The notes under the pieces were generated by a model. The model made no database searches. It was not told the DNA's origin and worked only from the letters and a program-made list of their open reading frames with translations. This document shows, piece by piece, positions 11,735 to 21,961 of a stretch of DNA of 22,684 nucleotides (positions are counted from its first letter, which is position 1; every line of letters begins with the position of its first letter). The stretch covers positions 1-22,684 of the forward strand of contig NEEC01000412.1 in the NCBI GenBank assembly GCA_002189035.1, read 5' to 3'. Both the position numbers and the translations under genes were made by a program. The stretch comes from Utricularia gibba. Taxonomy: Eukaryota > Streptophyta > Magnoliopsida > Lamiales > Lentibulariaceae.

Positions 11735-13452
11735 TTCGAGCTTTGATGCATCCTCGGACGAAGAAGCTTTCAACACGGAAGCTGACCGGCACGGAAAGGG
11801 GTTCGAAACGGTATGCCGGCGCAGCATGACTCATCACGGTTTTCAGGATATGGCCGAAATACCGAACGGTGTGCGAGGCCACCATGAGGCTGCAGTAGGG
11901 ACACACCCAGAGCTTGTTCAGAGATCGCCTCGAAAACCCATACTTCACGTCACCAATAAAACGCACATGTTTTGCAAGGCGAAAATCACAATCGGTCGAT
12001 TCTCGTTTCCGAGTCGCATCGTCGCGAACGTGGTGGCCAATTTGTGGCACATCTGAAGGCTAAGATAAGGCGATAATTCGAGCTTTGATGCATCCTCGGA
12101 CGAAGAAGCTTTCAACACGGAAGCTGACCGGCACGGAAAGGGGTTCGAAACGGTATGCCGGGCGCAGCATGACTCATCACGGTTTTCAGGATATGGCCGA
12201 AATACCGAACGGTGTGCGAGGCCACCATGAGGCTGCAGTAGGGACACACCCAGAGCTTGTTCAGAGATCGCCTCGAAAACCCATACTTCACGTCATCCAA
12301 TAAAACGCAGATGTTTTGCAAGCCGAAAATCACAATCGGTCGATTCTCGTTTCCGAGTCGCATCGTCGCGAACGTGGTGGCCAATTTGTGGCACATCTAA
12401 AGGCTAAGATAAGGCGATAATTCGAGCTTTGATGCATCCTCGGACGAAGAAGCTTTCAACACGGAAGCTGACGGCACGGAAAGGGGTTCGAAACGGTATG
12501 CCGGGCGCAGCATGACTCATCACGGTTTTTCAGGATATGGCCGAAATACCGAACGGTGTGCGAGGCCACCATGAGGCTGCGGGTAGGACACACCCAGAGC
12601 TTGTTCAGAGATCGCCTCGAAAACCCATACTTCACGTCACCCAATAAAACGCAGATGTTTTGCAAGGCGAAAAATCACAATCGCGTCGATTCTCGTGTTC
12701 CGAGTCGCATCGTCGCGAACGTGGTGGCCAATTTGTGGCACATCTAAAGGCTAAGATAAGGCGATAATTCGAGCTTTGATGCATCCTCGGACGAAGAAGC
12801 TTTCAACACGGAAGCTGACCGGCACGGAAAGGGGTTCGAAACGGTATGCCGGGCGCAGCATGACTCATCACGGTTTTCAGGATATGGCCGAAATACCGAA
12901 CGGTGTGCGAGGCCACCATGAGGCTGCAGTAGGACACACCCAGAGCTTGTTCAGAGATCGCCTCGAAAACCCATACTTCACGTCATCCAATAAAACGCAC
13001 ATGTTTGCAAGCGAAAATCACAATCGGTCGATTCTCGTTTTCCGAGTCGCATCGTCGCGAACGTGGTGGCAATTTGTGGCACATCTGAAGGCTAAGATAA
13101 GGCGATAATTCGAGCTTTGATGCATCCTCGGACGAAGAAGCTTTCAACACGGAAGCTGACCGGCACGGAAAGGGGTTCGAAACGGTATGCCGGGCGCAGC
13201 ATGACTCATCACGGTTTTCAGGATATGGCCGAAATACCGAACGGTGTGCGAGGCCACCATGAGGCTGCGGGTAGGACACACCAGAGCTTGTTCAGAGATC
13301 GCCTCGAAAACCCATACTTCACGTCATCCAATAAAAACGCACATGTTTGGAAACCGAAAATCACAATCGGGTCGATTCTCGTTTTCCGAGTCGCATCGTC
13401 GTGAACGTGGTGGCCATTTGTGGCACATCTGAAGGCTAAGATAAGGCGATAA
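11735..13452 (+). repeat. Units 35-39 of sub-array A
   Basis: Unit 35 (11735) has gccggcgc, agt, tcaccaa, cacatg with gcaaggcg, cggtcg and gtttcc. Unit 36 (12077) has agt, gcaagccg, cggtcg, gtttcc and tctaaagg. Unit 37 (12421) has gggtaggacac, tcaccc, then cagatg, cgcgtcg, gtgttcc and tctaaagg, plus a lost C in tgacggcac and an added T in ggtttttcagg. Unit 38 (12768, 341 bp, shortest in A) has agtaggacac, cacatg, cggtcg and ggtggcaatt. Unit 39 (13109) is A2 with gggtaggacac, ggaaaccg, cgtgaac, an extra A in aataaaaacg and a lost A in ggccattt. Confidence 0.86.
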
Positions 13453-14484
13453 TTCGAGCTTTGATGCATCCTCGACGAAGAAGCTTTCAACACGGAAGCT
13501 GACCGGCACGGAAAGGGGTTCGAAACGGTATGCCGGGCGCAGCATGACTCATCACGGTTTTCAGGATATGGCCGAAATACCGAACGGTGTGCGAGGCCAC
13601 CATGAGGCTGCAGTAGGGACACACCAGAGCTTGTTCAGAGATCGCCTCGAAAACCCATACTTCACGTCATCCAATAAAACGCAGATGTTTGCAAGGCGAA
13701 AATCACAATCGCGTCGATTCTCGTGTTCCGAGTCGCATCGTCGCGAACGTGGTGGCCAATTTGTGGCACATCTAAAGGCTAAGATAAGGCGATAATTCGA
13801 GCTTTGATGCATCCTCGGACGAAGAAGCTTTCAACACGGAAGCTGACCGGCACGGAAAGGGGTTCGAAACGGTATGCCGGGCGCAGCATGACTCATCACG
13901 GTTTTCAGGATATGGCCGAAATACCGAACGGTGTGCGAGGCCACCATGAGGCTGCACGTAGGGACACACCCAGAGCTTGTTCAGAGATCGCCTCGAAAAC
14001 CCATACTTCACGTCATCCAATAAAACGCAGATGTTTTGCAAGGGAAAATCACAATCGGTCGATTCTCGTGTTCCGAGTCGCATCGTCGCGAACGTGGTGG
14101 CAAATTTGTGGCACATCTAAAGGCTAAGATAAGGCGATAATTCGAGCTTTGATGCATCCTCGGACGAAGAAGCTTTCAACACGGAAGCTGACCGGCACGG
14201 AAAGGGGTTCGAAACGGTATGCCGGGCGCAGCATGACTCATCACGGTTTTCAGGATATGGCCGAAATACCGAACGGTGTGCGAGGCCACCATGAGGCTGC
14301 AGGTAGGGACACACCCAGAGCTTGTTCAGAGATCGCCTCGAAAACCATACTTCACGTCATCCAATAAAACGCAGATGTTTGCAACCGAAAATCACAATCG
14401 CGTCGATTCTCGTTTTCCGAGTCGCATCGTCGCGAACGTGGTGGCCAATTTGTGGCACATCTGAAGGCTAAGATAAGGCGATAA
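13453..14484 (+). repeat. Units 40-42, last regular A units before the switch
   Basis: Unit 40 (13453-13795) has cctcgacg (as in units 13 and 67), agt, caccagag and tctaaagg. Unit 41 (13796-14140) has acg, gcaagggaaaa, cggtcg, a ggtggcaaattt variant and tctaaagg. Unit 42 (14141-14484) has agg, cgaaaacca, gcaaccg, cgcgtcg and gttttcc. All three keep AAGCTT, cagcatgac and ctaagataagg, so subfamily A is intact up to 14484. Confidence 0.88.
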
Positions 14485-14826
14485 TTCGAGCTTTGATGCA
14501 TCTCGGACGAAGAAGCTTTCAACACGGAAGCTGACCGGCACGGAAAGGGGTTCGAAACGGTATGCGGCGCAGCAGCATGACTCATCACGGTTTTCAGGAT
14601 ATGGCCGAAATACCGAACGGTGTGCGAGGCCACCATGAGCTGCAGTAGGGAACACCAGAGCTTGTTCAGAGATCGCCTCGAAAACCATACTTCACGTCAT
14701 CCAATAAAACGCAGATGTTTTGCAAGCCGAAAATCACAATCGCGTCGATTCTCGTGTTCCGAGTCGCATCGTCGCGAACGTGGTGGCCAATTTGTGGCAC
14801 ATCTGAAGGCTAATATAAGGCGATAA
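14485..14826 (+). repeat. Unit 43: A-to-B junction monomer
   Basis: This 342-bp unit begins as subfamily A (gagctt, AAGCTT, cagcatgac, ggatatggcc) and ends as subfamily B (ctaatataagg at about 14811-14821). The 3' half reads gcaagccg, cgcgtcg and gtgttcc, which fits B but also occurs in A, so the exchange point lies somewhere between about 14610 and 14810. The unit is unusually damaged for A: catctcgg for catcctcgg, an extra cag giving gcagcagcatg, catgagctgc for catgaggctgc, tagggaacacc, and cgaaaacca. An unequal crossover between A and B monomers would explain a single clean switch. Confidence 0.82.
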
Positions 14827-16876
14827 TTCGAGCTCTGATGCATCCTCGGACGAAGATGCTTTCAACACGGAAGCTGACCGGCACGGAAAGGGGTTTCGAA
14901 ACGGTATGCCGGGCGCAGCGTGACTCATCACTTCAGATATCGACGAATACCGAACGGTGTGCGAGGCCACCATGAGGCTGCGGGTAGGACACACCTAGAG
15001 CTTGTTCAGAGATCGCCTCGAAAACCCATACTTCACGTCACCAATAAAACGCAGATGTTTTGCAAGGCGAAAATCACAATCGCGTCGATTCTCGTGTTCC
15101 GAGTCGCATCGTCGCGAACGTGGTGGCCAATTTGTGGCACATCTGAAGGCTAATATAAGGCGATAATTCGAGCTCTGATGCATCCTCGGACGAAGATGCT
15201 TTCAACACGGAAGCTGACCGGCACGGAAAGGGGTTCGAAACGGTATGCCGGCGCAGCGTGACTCATCACGGTTTTCAGGATATGGAAATACCGAACGGTG
15301 TGCGAGGCCACCATGAGGCTGCGGGTAGGGACACACCCAGAGCTTGTTCAGAGATCGCCTCGAAAACCCATACTTCACGTCATCCAATAAAACGCAGATG
15401 TTTTGCAAGCCGAAAATCACAATCGCGTCGATTCTCGTGTTCCGAGTCGCATCGTCGCGAACGTGGTGGCCAATTTGTGGCACATCTGAAGGCTAATATA
15501 AGGCGATAATTCGAGCTCTGATGCATCCTCGGACGAAGATGCTTTCAACACGGAAGCTGACCGGCACGGAAAGGGGTTCGAAACGGTATGCCGGGCGCAG
15601 CGTGACTCATCACGGTTTCAGGATATCCGAAATACCGAACGGTGTGCGAGGCCACCATGAGGCTGCGGGTAGGACACACCCAGAGCTTGTTCAGAGATCG
15701 CCTCGAAAACCCATACTTCACGTCATCCAATAAAACGCAGATCTTTTGCAAGCCGAAAATCACAATCGCGTCGATTCTCGTGTTCCGAGTCGCATCGTCG
15801 CGAACGTGGTGGCCAATTTGTGGCACATCTGAAGGCTATATAAGGCGATAATTCGAGCTCTGATGCATCCTCGGACGAAGATGCTTTCAACACGGAAGCT
15901 GACCGGCACGGAAAGGGGTTCGAAACGGTATGCCGGCGCAGCGTGACTCATCACGGTTTCAGGATATGGCCGAAATACCGAACGGTGTGCGAGGCCACCA
16001 TGAGGCTGCGGGTAGGAACACACCCAGAGCTTGTTCAGAGATCGCCTCGAAAACCCATACTTCACGTCACCCAATAAAACGCAGATGTTTTGCAAGCGAA
16101 AATCACAATCGCGTCGATTCTCGTGTTCCGAGTCGCATCGTCGCGAACGTGGTGGCCAATTTGTGGCACATCTGAAGGCTAATATAAGGCGATAATTCGA
16201 GCTCTGATGCATCCGGACGAAGATGCTTTCAACACGGAAGCTGACCGGCACGGAAAGGGGTTCGAAACGGTATGCCGGCGCAGCGTGACTCATCACGGTT
16301 TTCAGGATATGGCCGAAATACCGAACGGTGTGCGAGGCCACCATGAGGCTGCGGGTAGGGACACACCCAGAGCTTGTTCAGAGATCGCCTCGAAAACCCA
16401 TACTTCACGTCATCCAATAAAACGCAGATCTTTTGCAAGCCGAAAATCACAATCGCGTCGATTCTCGTGTTCCGATCATCGTCGCGAACGTGGTGGCCAA
16501 TTTGTGGCACATCTGAAGGCTAATATAAGGCGATAATTCGAGCTCTGATGCATCCTCGGACGAAGATGCTTTCAACACGGAAGCTGACCGGCACGGAAAG
16601 GGGTTCGAAACGGTATGCCGGCGCAGCGTGACTCATCAGATTTCAGATATCGACGAATACCGAACGGTGTGCGAGGCCACCATGAGCTGCGGGTAGGAAC
16701 ACACCCAGAGCTTGTTCAGAGATCGCCTCGAAAACCCATACTTCACGTCACCCAATAAAACGCAGATGTTTTGCAAGCGAAAATCACAATCGCGTCGATT
16801 CTCGTGTTCCGAGTCGCATCGTCGCGAACGTGGTGGCCAATTTGTGGCACATCTGAAGGCTAATATAAGGCGATAA
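14827..16876 (+). repeat. Units 44-49 of sub-array B, several with an A-like middle
   Basis: Unit 44 (14827) has an extra T in gggtttcgaaac, a shortened catcacttcagatatcg, cacctagag and tcaccaa. Unit 45 (15167) has a contracted ggatatggaaat. Unit 46 (15510) has ggatatccg, agatct and a TATATAAG end (15837-15844). Units 47 (15852) and 48 (16196) keep the A-type ggatatggccgaaat inside an otherwise B unit. Unit 48 also has catccggacg, agatct and ccgatcatcg. Unit 49 (16537) has catcagatttcagatatcg and catgagctgc. Units 47 and 49 carry gggtaggaac with tcaccc. A-like middle segments (45, 47, 48) cluster in the first B units. Confidence 0.85.
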
Positions 16877-18238
16877 TTCGAGCTCTGATGCATCCTCGGA
16901 CGAAGATGCTTTCAACACGGAAGCTGACCGGCACGGAAAGGGGTTCGAAACGGTATGCCGGCGCAGCGTGACTCATCGGTTTTCAGGATATCCGAAATAC
17001 CGAACGGTGTGCGAGGCCACCATGAGGCTGCGGGTAGGGACACACCCAGAGCTTGTTCAGAGATCGCCTCGAAAACCCATACTTCACGTCATCCAATAAA
17101 ACGCAGATGTTTTGCAAGCCGAAAATCACAATCGCGTCGATTCTCGTGTTCCGAGTCGCATCGTCGCGAACGTGGTGGCCAATTTGTGGCACATCTGAAG
17201 GCTAATATAAGGCGATAATTCGAGCTCTGATGCATCCTCGGACGAAGATGCTTTCAACACGGAAGCTGACCGGCACGGAAAGGGGTTCGAAACGGTATGC
17301 CGGCGCAGCGTGACTCATCACGGTTTCAGGATATCGCCGAAATACCGAACGGTGTGCGAGGCCACCATGAGGCTGCGGTAGGGACACACCCAGAGCTTGT
17401 TCAGAGATCGCTCGAAAACCCATACTTCACGTCATCCAATAAAACGCAGATGTTTTGCAAGCCGAAAATCACAATCGCGTCGATTCTCGTGTTCCGAGTC
17501 GCATCGTCGCGAACGTGGTGGCCAATTTGTGGCACATCTGAAGGCTAATATAAGGCGATAATTCGAGCTCTGATGCATCCGGACGAAGATGCTTTCAACA
17601 CGGAAGCTGACCGCACGGAAAGGGGTTCGAAACGGTATGCCGGCGCAGCGTGACTCATCACGGTTTTCAGATATCGCCGAATACCGAACGGTGTGCGAGG
17701 CCACCATGAGGCTGCGGGTAGGACACACCCAGAGCTTGTTCAGAGATCGCCCCCCATACTTCACGTCATCCAATAAAACGCAGATGTTTTGCAAGCCGAA
17801 AATCACAATCGCGTCGATTCTCGTGTTCCGAGTCGCATCGTCGCGAACGTGGTGGCCAATTTGTGGCACATCTGAAGGCTAATAAGGCGATAATTCGAGC
17901 TCTGATGCATCCTCGGACGAAGATGCTTTCAACACGGAAGCTGACCGGCACGGAAAGGGGTTCGAAACGGTATGCCGGCGCAGCGTGACTCATCACGGTT
18001 TTTCAGATATCGACGAAATACCGAACGGTGTGCGAGGCCACCATGAGGCTGCGGGTAGGACACACCCAGAGCTTGTTCAGAGATCGCCTCGAAAACCCAT
18101 ACTTCACGTCATCCAATAAAACGCAGATGTTTTGCAAGCCGAAAATCACAATCGCGTCGATTCTCGTGTTCCGAGTCGCATCGTCGCGAACGTGGTGGCC
18201 AATTTGTGGCACATCTGAAGGCTAATATAAGGCGATAA
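16877..18238 (+). repeat. Units 50-53 of sub-array B
   Basis: Unit 50 (16877) has catcggttttcaggatatccg. Unit 51 (17219) has ggatatcgccg, ggtaggg and atcgctcg. Unit 52 (17562-17893, 332 bp) has catccggacg, tgaccgcacgg, a run gatcgcccccca where the stretch tcgaaaa is missing, and a shortened ctaataagg end. Unit 53 (17894) has ggtttttcagatatcgacg. All have gcaagccg, cgcgtcg, gtgttcc and tcatcc. The catccggacg allele links unit 52 to unit 48, four units away. Confidence 0.85.
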
Positions 18239-18567
18239 TTCGAGCTCTGATGCATCCTCGGACGAAGATGCTTTCAACACGGAAACCGGGGTTCGAAACG
18301 GTATGCCGGGCGCAGCGTGACTCATCACGATTTCAGATATCGGCCGAAATACCGAACGGTGTGCGAGGCCACCATGAGGCTGCGGGTAGGACACACCCAG
18401 AGCTTGTTCAGAGATCGCCTCGAAAACCCATACTTCACGTCATCCAATAAAACGCAGATGTTTTGCAAGCGAAAATCACAATCGCGTCGATTCTCGTGTT
18501 CCGAGTCGCATCGTCGCGAACGTGGTGGCCAATTTGTGGCACATCTGAAGGCTAAATAAGGCGATAA
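18239..18567 (+). repeat. Unit 54: short B monomer with a compound deletion
   Basis: At 329 bp this unit lacks 14 bases near its start. It reads cacggaaaccggggttcg where neighbours have gctgaccggcacgg between cacggaa and aaggggttcg. The change is best read as two losses, gctg and a ten-base segment, leaving accgg behind. It also has cacgatttcagatatcgg, gcaagcg and a ctaaataagg end. The same offset range is deleted in unit 64 with different endpoints. Confidence 0.82.
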
Positions 18568-19589
18568 TTCGAGCTCTGATGCATCCTCGGACGAAGATGC
18601 TTTCAACACGGAAGCTGACCGGCACGGAAAGGGGTTCGAAACGGTATGCCGGCGCAGCGTGACTCATCACGGTTTTCAGGATATCGCCGAAATACCGAAC
18701 GGTGTGCGAGGCCACCATGAGGCTGCGGTAGGGACACCCCAGAGCTTGTTCAGAGATCGCCTCGAAAACCCATACTTCACGTCATCCAATAAAACGCAGA
18801 TGTTTTGCAAGGCGAAAATCACAATCGCGTCGATTCTCGTGTTCTCATCGTCGCGAACGTGGTGGCCAATTTGTGGCACATCTGAAGGCTAATATAAGGC
18901 GATAATTCGAGCTCTGATGCATCCTCGGACGAAGATGCTTTCAACACGGAAGCTGACCGGCACGGAAAGGGTTCGAAACGGTATGCCGGCGCAGCGTGAC
19001 TCATCACGGTTTTCAGGATATCGCCGAAATACCGAACGGTGTGCGAGGCCACCATGAGGCTGCGGGTAGGGACACACCCAGAGCTTGTTCAGAGATCGCT
19101 CGAAAACCCATTTCACGTCACCAATAAAACGCAGATGTTTTGCAAGGCGAAAATCACAATCGCGTCGATTCTCGTGTTCCGAGTCGCATCGTCGCGAACG
19201 TGGTGGCCAATTTGTGGCACATCTGAAGGCTAATAAGGCGATAATTCGAGCTCTGATGCATCCTCGGACGAAGATGCTTTCAACACGGAAGCTGACCGGC
19301 ACGGAAAGGGGTTCGAAACGGTATGCCGGCGCAGCGTGACTCATCACGGTTTTCAGGATATCGGCCGAAATACCGAACGGTGTGCGAGGCCACCATGAGG
19401 CTGCGGGTAGGACACACCCAGAGCTTGTTCAGAGATCGCCTCGAAAACCCATACTTCACGTCATCCAATAAAACGCAGATGTTTTGCAAGCGAAAATCAC
19501 AATCGCGTCGATTCTCGTGTTCCGAGTCGCATCGTCGCGAACGTGGTGGCCAATTTGTGGCACATCTGAAGGCTAATATAAGGCGATAA
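18568..19589 (+). repeat. Units 55-57 of sub-array B
   Basis: Unit 55 (18568-18905) has ggatatcgccg, ggtagggacacccc, gcaaggcg and a reduced gtgttctcatcg, where others have gtgttccgagtcgcatcg. Unit 56 (18906-19244) has aaagggttcg with one G fewer, atcgctcg, ccatttcacg lacking two bases, tcaccaa and a ctaataagg end. Unit 57 (19245-19589) has ggatatcggccg, gggtaggacac, tcatcc and gcaagcg. Confidence 0.85.
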
Positions 19590-20614
19590 TTCGAGCTCTG
19601 ATGCATCCTCGGACGAAGATGCTTTCAACACGGAAGCTGACCGGCACGGAAAGGGGTTCGAAACGGTATGCCGGCGCAGCGTGACTCATCTTGATTTCAG
19701 ATATGGAAATACCGAACGGTGTGCGAGGCCACCATGAGGCTGCGGGTAGGACACACCCAGAGCTTGTTCAGAGATCGCCTCGAAAACCCATACTTCACGT
19801 CACCAATAAAACGCAGATGTTTTGCAAGCCGAAAATCACAATCGCGTCGATTCTCGTGTTCCGAGTCGCATCGTCGCGAACGTGGTGGCCAATTTGTGGC
19901 ACATCTGAAGGCTATATAAGGCGATAATTCGAGCTCTGATGCATCCTCGGACGAAGATGCTTTCAACACGGAAGCTGACCGGCACGGAAAGGGGTTCGAA
20001 ACGGTATGCCGGCGCAGCGTGACTCATCACGGTTTTCAGGATATCGCCGAAATACCGAACGGTGTGCGAGGCCACCATGAGGCTGCGGGTAGGACACACC
20101 CAGAGCTTGTTCAGAGATCGCATCGAAAACCATACTTCACGTCATCCAATAAAACGCAGATTTTTGCAAGCCGAAAATCACAATCGCGTCGATTCTCGTG
20201 TTCCGAAACTCATCGTCGCGAACGTGGTGGCCAATTTGTGGCACATCTGAAGGCTAATATAAGGCGATAATTCGAGCTCTGATGCATCCTCGGACGAAGA
20301 TGCTTTCAACACGGAAGCTGACCGGCACGGAAAGGGGTTCGAAACGGTATGCCGGGCGCAGCGTGACTCATCTTGATCTTCAGATATCGACGAAATGCCG
20401 AACGGTGTGCGAGGCCACCATGAGGCTGCGGGTAGGAACACCCAGAGCTTGTTCAGAGATCGCCTCGAAAACCCATACTTCACGTCATCCAATAAAACGC
20501 AGATGTTTTGCAAGCCGAAAATCACAATCGCGTCGATTCTCGTGTTCCGAGTCGCATCGTCGCGAACGTGGTGGCCAATTTGTGGCACATCTGAAGGCTA
20601 ATATAAGGCGATAA
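19590..20614 (+). repeat. Units 58-60 of sub-array B, sharing a catcttgat variant
   Basis: Unit 58 (19590-19927) has catcttgatttcagatatgg, tcaccaa, gcaagccg and a TATATAAG end (19913-19920). Unit 59 (19928-20270) has ggatatcgccg, atcgcatcg for atcgcctcg, cgaaaacca, cagattttt and ccgaaactcatcg. Unit 60 (20271-20614) has catcttgatcttcagatatc, then a gccgaacgg start change giving aatgccg, gggtaggaacaccc and gcaagccg. The catcttgat form occurs only in units 58 and 60 and replaces the usual catcacggtttt. Confidence 0.85.
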
Positions 20615-21636
20615 TTCGAGCTCTGATGCATCCTCGGACGAAGATGCTTTCAACACGGAAGCTGACCGGCACGGAAAGGGGTTCGAAACGGTATGCCGGC
20701 GCAGCGTGACTCATCATTTCAGGATATGCCCGAACGGTGTGCGAGGCCACCATGAGGCTGCGGGTAGGAACACACCCAGAGCTTGTTCAGAGATCGCCTC
20801 GAAAACCCATACTTCACGTCACCCAATAAAACGCAGATGTTTTGCAAGGCGAAAATCACAATCGCGTCGATTCTCGTGTTCCGAGTCGCATCGTCGCGAA
20901 CGTGGTGGCCAATTTGTGGCACATCTGAAGGCTAATATAAGGCGATAATTCGAGCTCTGATGCATCCTCGGACGAAGATGCTTTCAACACGGAAGCTGAC
21001 CGGCACGGAAAGGGTTCGAAACGGTATGCCGGCGCAGCGTGACTCATCACGGTTTCAGGATATCGCCGAAATACCGAACGGTGTGCGAGGCCACCATGAG
21101 GCTGCGGGTAGGGACACACCCAGAGCTTGTTCAGAGATCGCCTCGAAAACCCATACTTCACGTCACCAATAAAACGCAGATGTTTTGCAAGCCGAAAATC
21201 ACAATCGCGTCGATTCTCGTGTTCCGAGTCGCATCGTCGCGAACGTGGTGGCCAATTTGTGGCACATCTGAAGGCTAATATAAGGCGATAATTCGAGCTC
21301 TGATGCATCCTCGGACGAAGATGCTTTCAACACGGAAGCTGACCGGCACGGAAAGGGGTTCGAAACGGTATGCCGGCGCAGCGTGACTCATCACGGTTTT
21401 CAGGATATGCCGAAATACCGAACGGTGTGCGAGGCCACCATGAGGCTGCGGGTAGGACACACCCAGAGCTTGTTCAGAGATCGCCTCGAAAACCCATACT
21501 TCACGTCATCCAATAAAACGCAGATGTTTTTGCAAGCCGAAAATCACAATCGCGTCGATTCTCGTGTTCCGAGTCGCATCGTCGCGAACGTGGTGGCCAA
21601 TTTGTGGCACATCTGAAGGCTAATATAAGGCGATAA
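20615..21636 (+). repeat. Units 61-63 of sub-array B
   Basis: Unit 61 (20615-20948, 334 bp) has catcatttcaggatatgccc and lacks the gaaatac stretch, plus gggtaggaac with tcaccc and gcaaggcg. Unit 62 (20949-21291) has aaagggttcg, cacggtttcaggatatcg, gggtaggg and tcaccaa. Unit 63 (21292-21636) has ggatatgccg, gggtaggacac, tcatcc and an extra T in gatgtttttgc. Confidence 0.85.
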
Positions 21637-21961
21637 TTCGAGCTCTGATGCATCCTCGGACGAAGATGCTTTCAACACGGAAGAAGGGGTTCGAAACGGT
21701 ATGCCGGGCGCAGCGTGACTCATCATTTCAGATATCGCCGAAATACCGAACGGTGTGCGAGGCCACCATGAGGCTGCGGGTAGGGACACACCAGAGCTTG
21801 TTCAGAGATCGCATCGAAAACCCATACTTCACGTCATCCAATAAAACGCAGATCTTTTGCAAGCCGAAAATCACAATCGCGTCGATTCTCGTGTTCCGAC
21901 TCATCGTCGCGAACGTGGTGGCCAATTTGTGGCACATCTGAAGGCTAATATAAGGCGATAA
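21637..21961 (+). repeat. Unit 64: shortest monomer, 14-bp deletion near the start
   Basis: This 325-bp unit reads cacggaagaaggggttcg, so 14 bases (ctgaccggcacgga) are missing relative to its neighbours. It also has catcatttcagatatcg, caccagag, atcgcatcg, agatct and ccgactcatcg. The pair atcgcatcg with a ctcatcg form is shared with unit 59, five units upstream, so the two may be related by local duplication. It is the most contracted unit in the window. Confidence 0.85.

Larger units (their letters stand above)
1..14826 (+). repeat. Sub-array A: units 1-43 of the satellite
   Basis: Forty-three units, mean 344.8 bp (341-348). They start at 1, 346, 691, 1037, 1383, 1728, 2075, 2421, 2764, 3112, 3456, 3802, 4148, 4490, 4836, 5182, 5527, 5870, 6217, 6561, 6908, 7252, 7597, 7939, 8281, 8628, 8972, 9318, 9662, 10009, 10355, 10700, 11044, 11389, 11735, 12077, 12421, 12768, 13109, 13453, 13796, 14141 and 14485. 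Diagnostic bases are gagctt at the unit start (one exception, unit 8), AAGCTT near offset 30, cagcatgac (cagcttgac in units 13 and 29), ggatatggcc, and ctaagataagg at the end. Variation concentrates at four sites: offsets about 158-176 (acg, agt, agg or ggg before tagg), 232-250, 261-277 and 324-327. Outside these sites the units look nearly identical by eye, which implies recent amplification or strong homogenisation. Confidence 0.96.
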
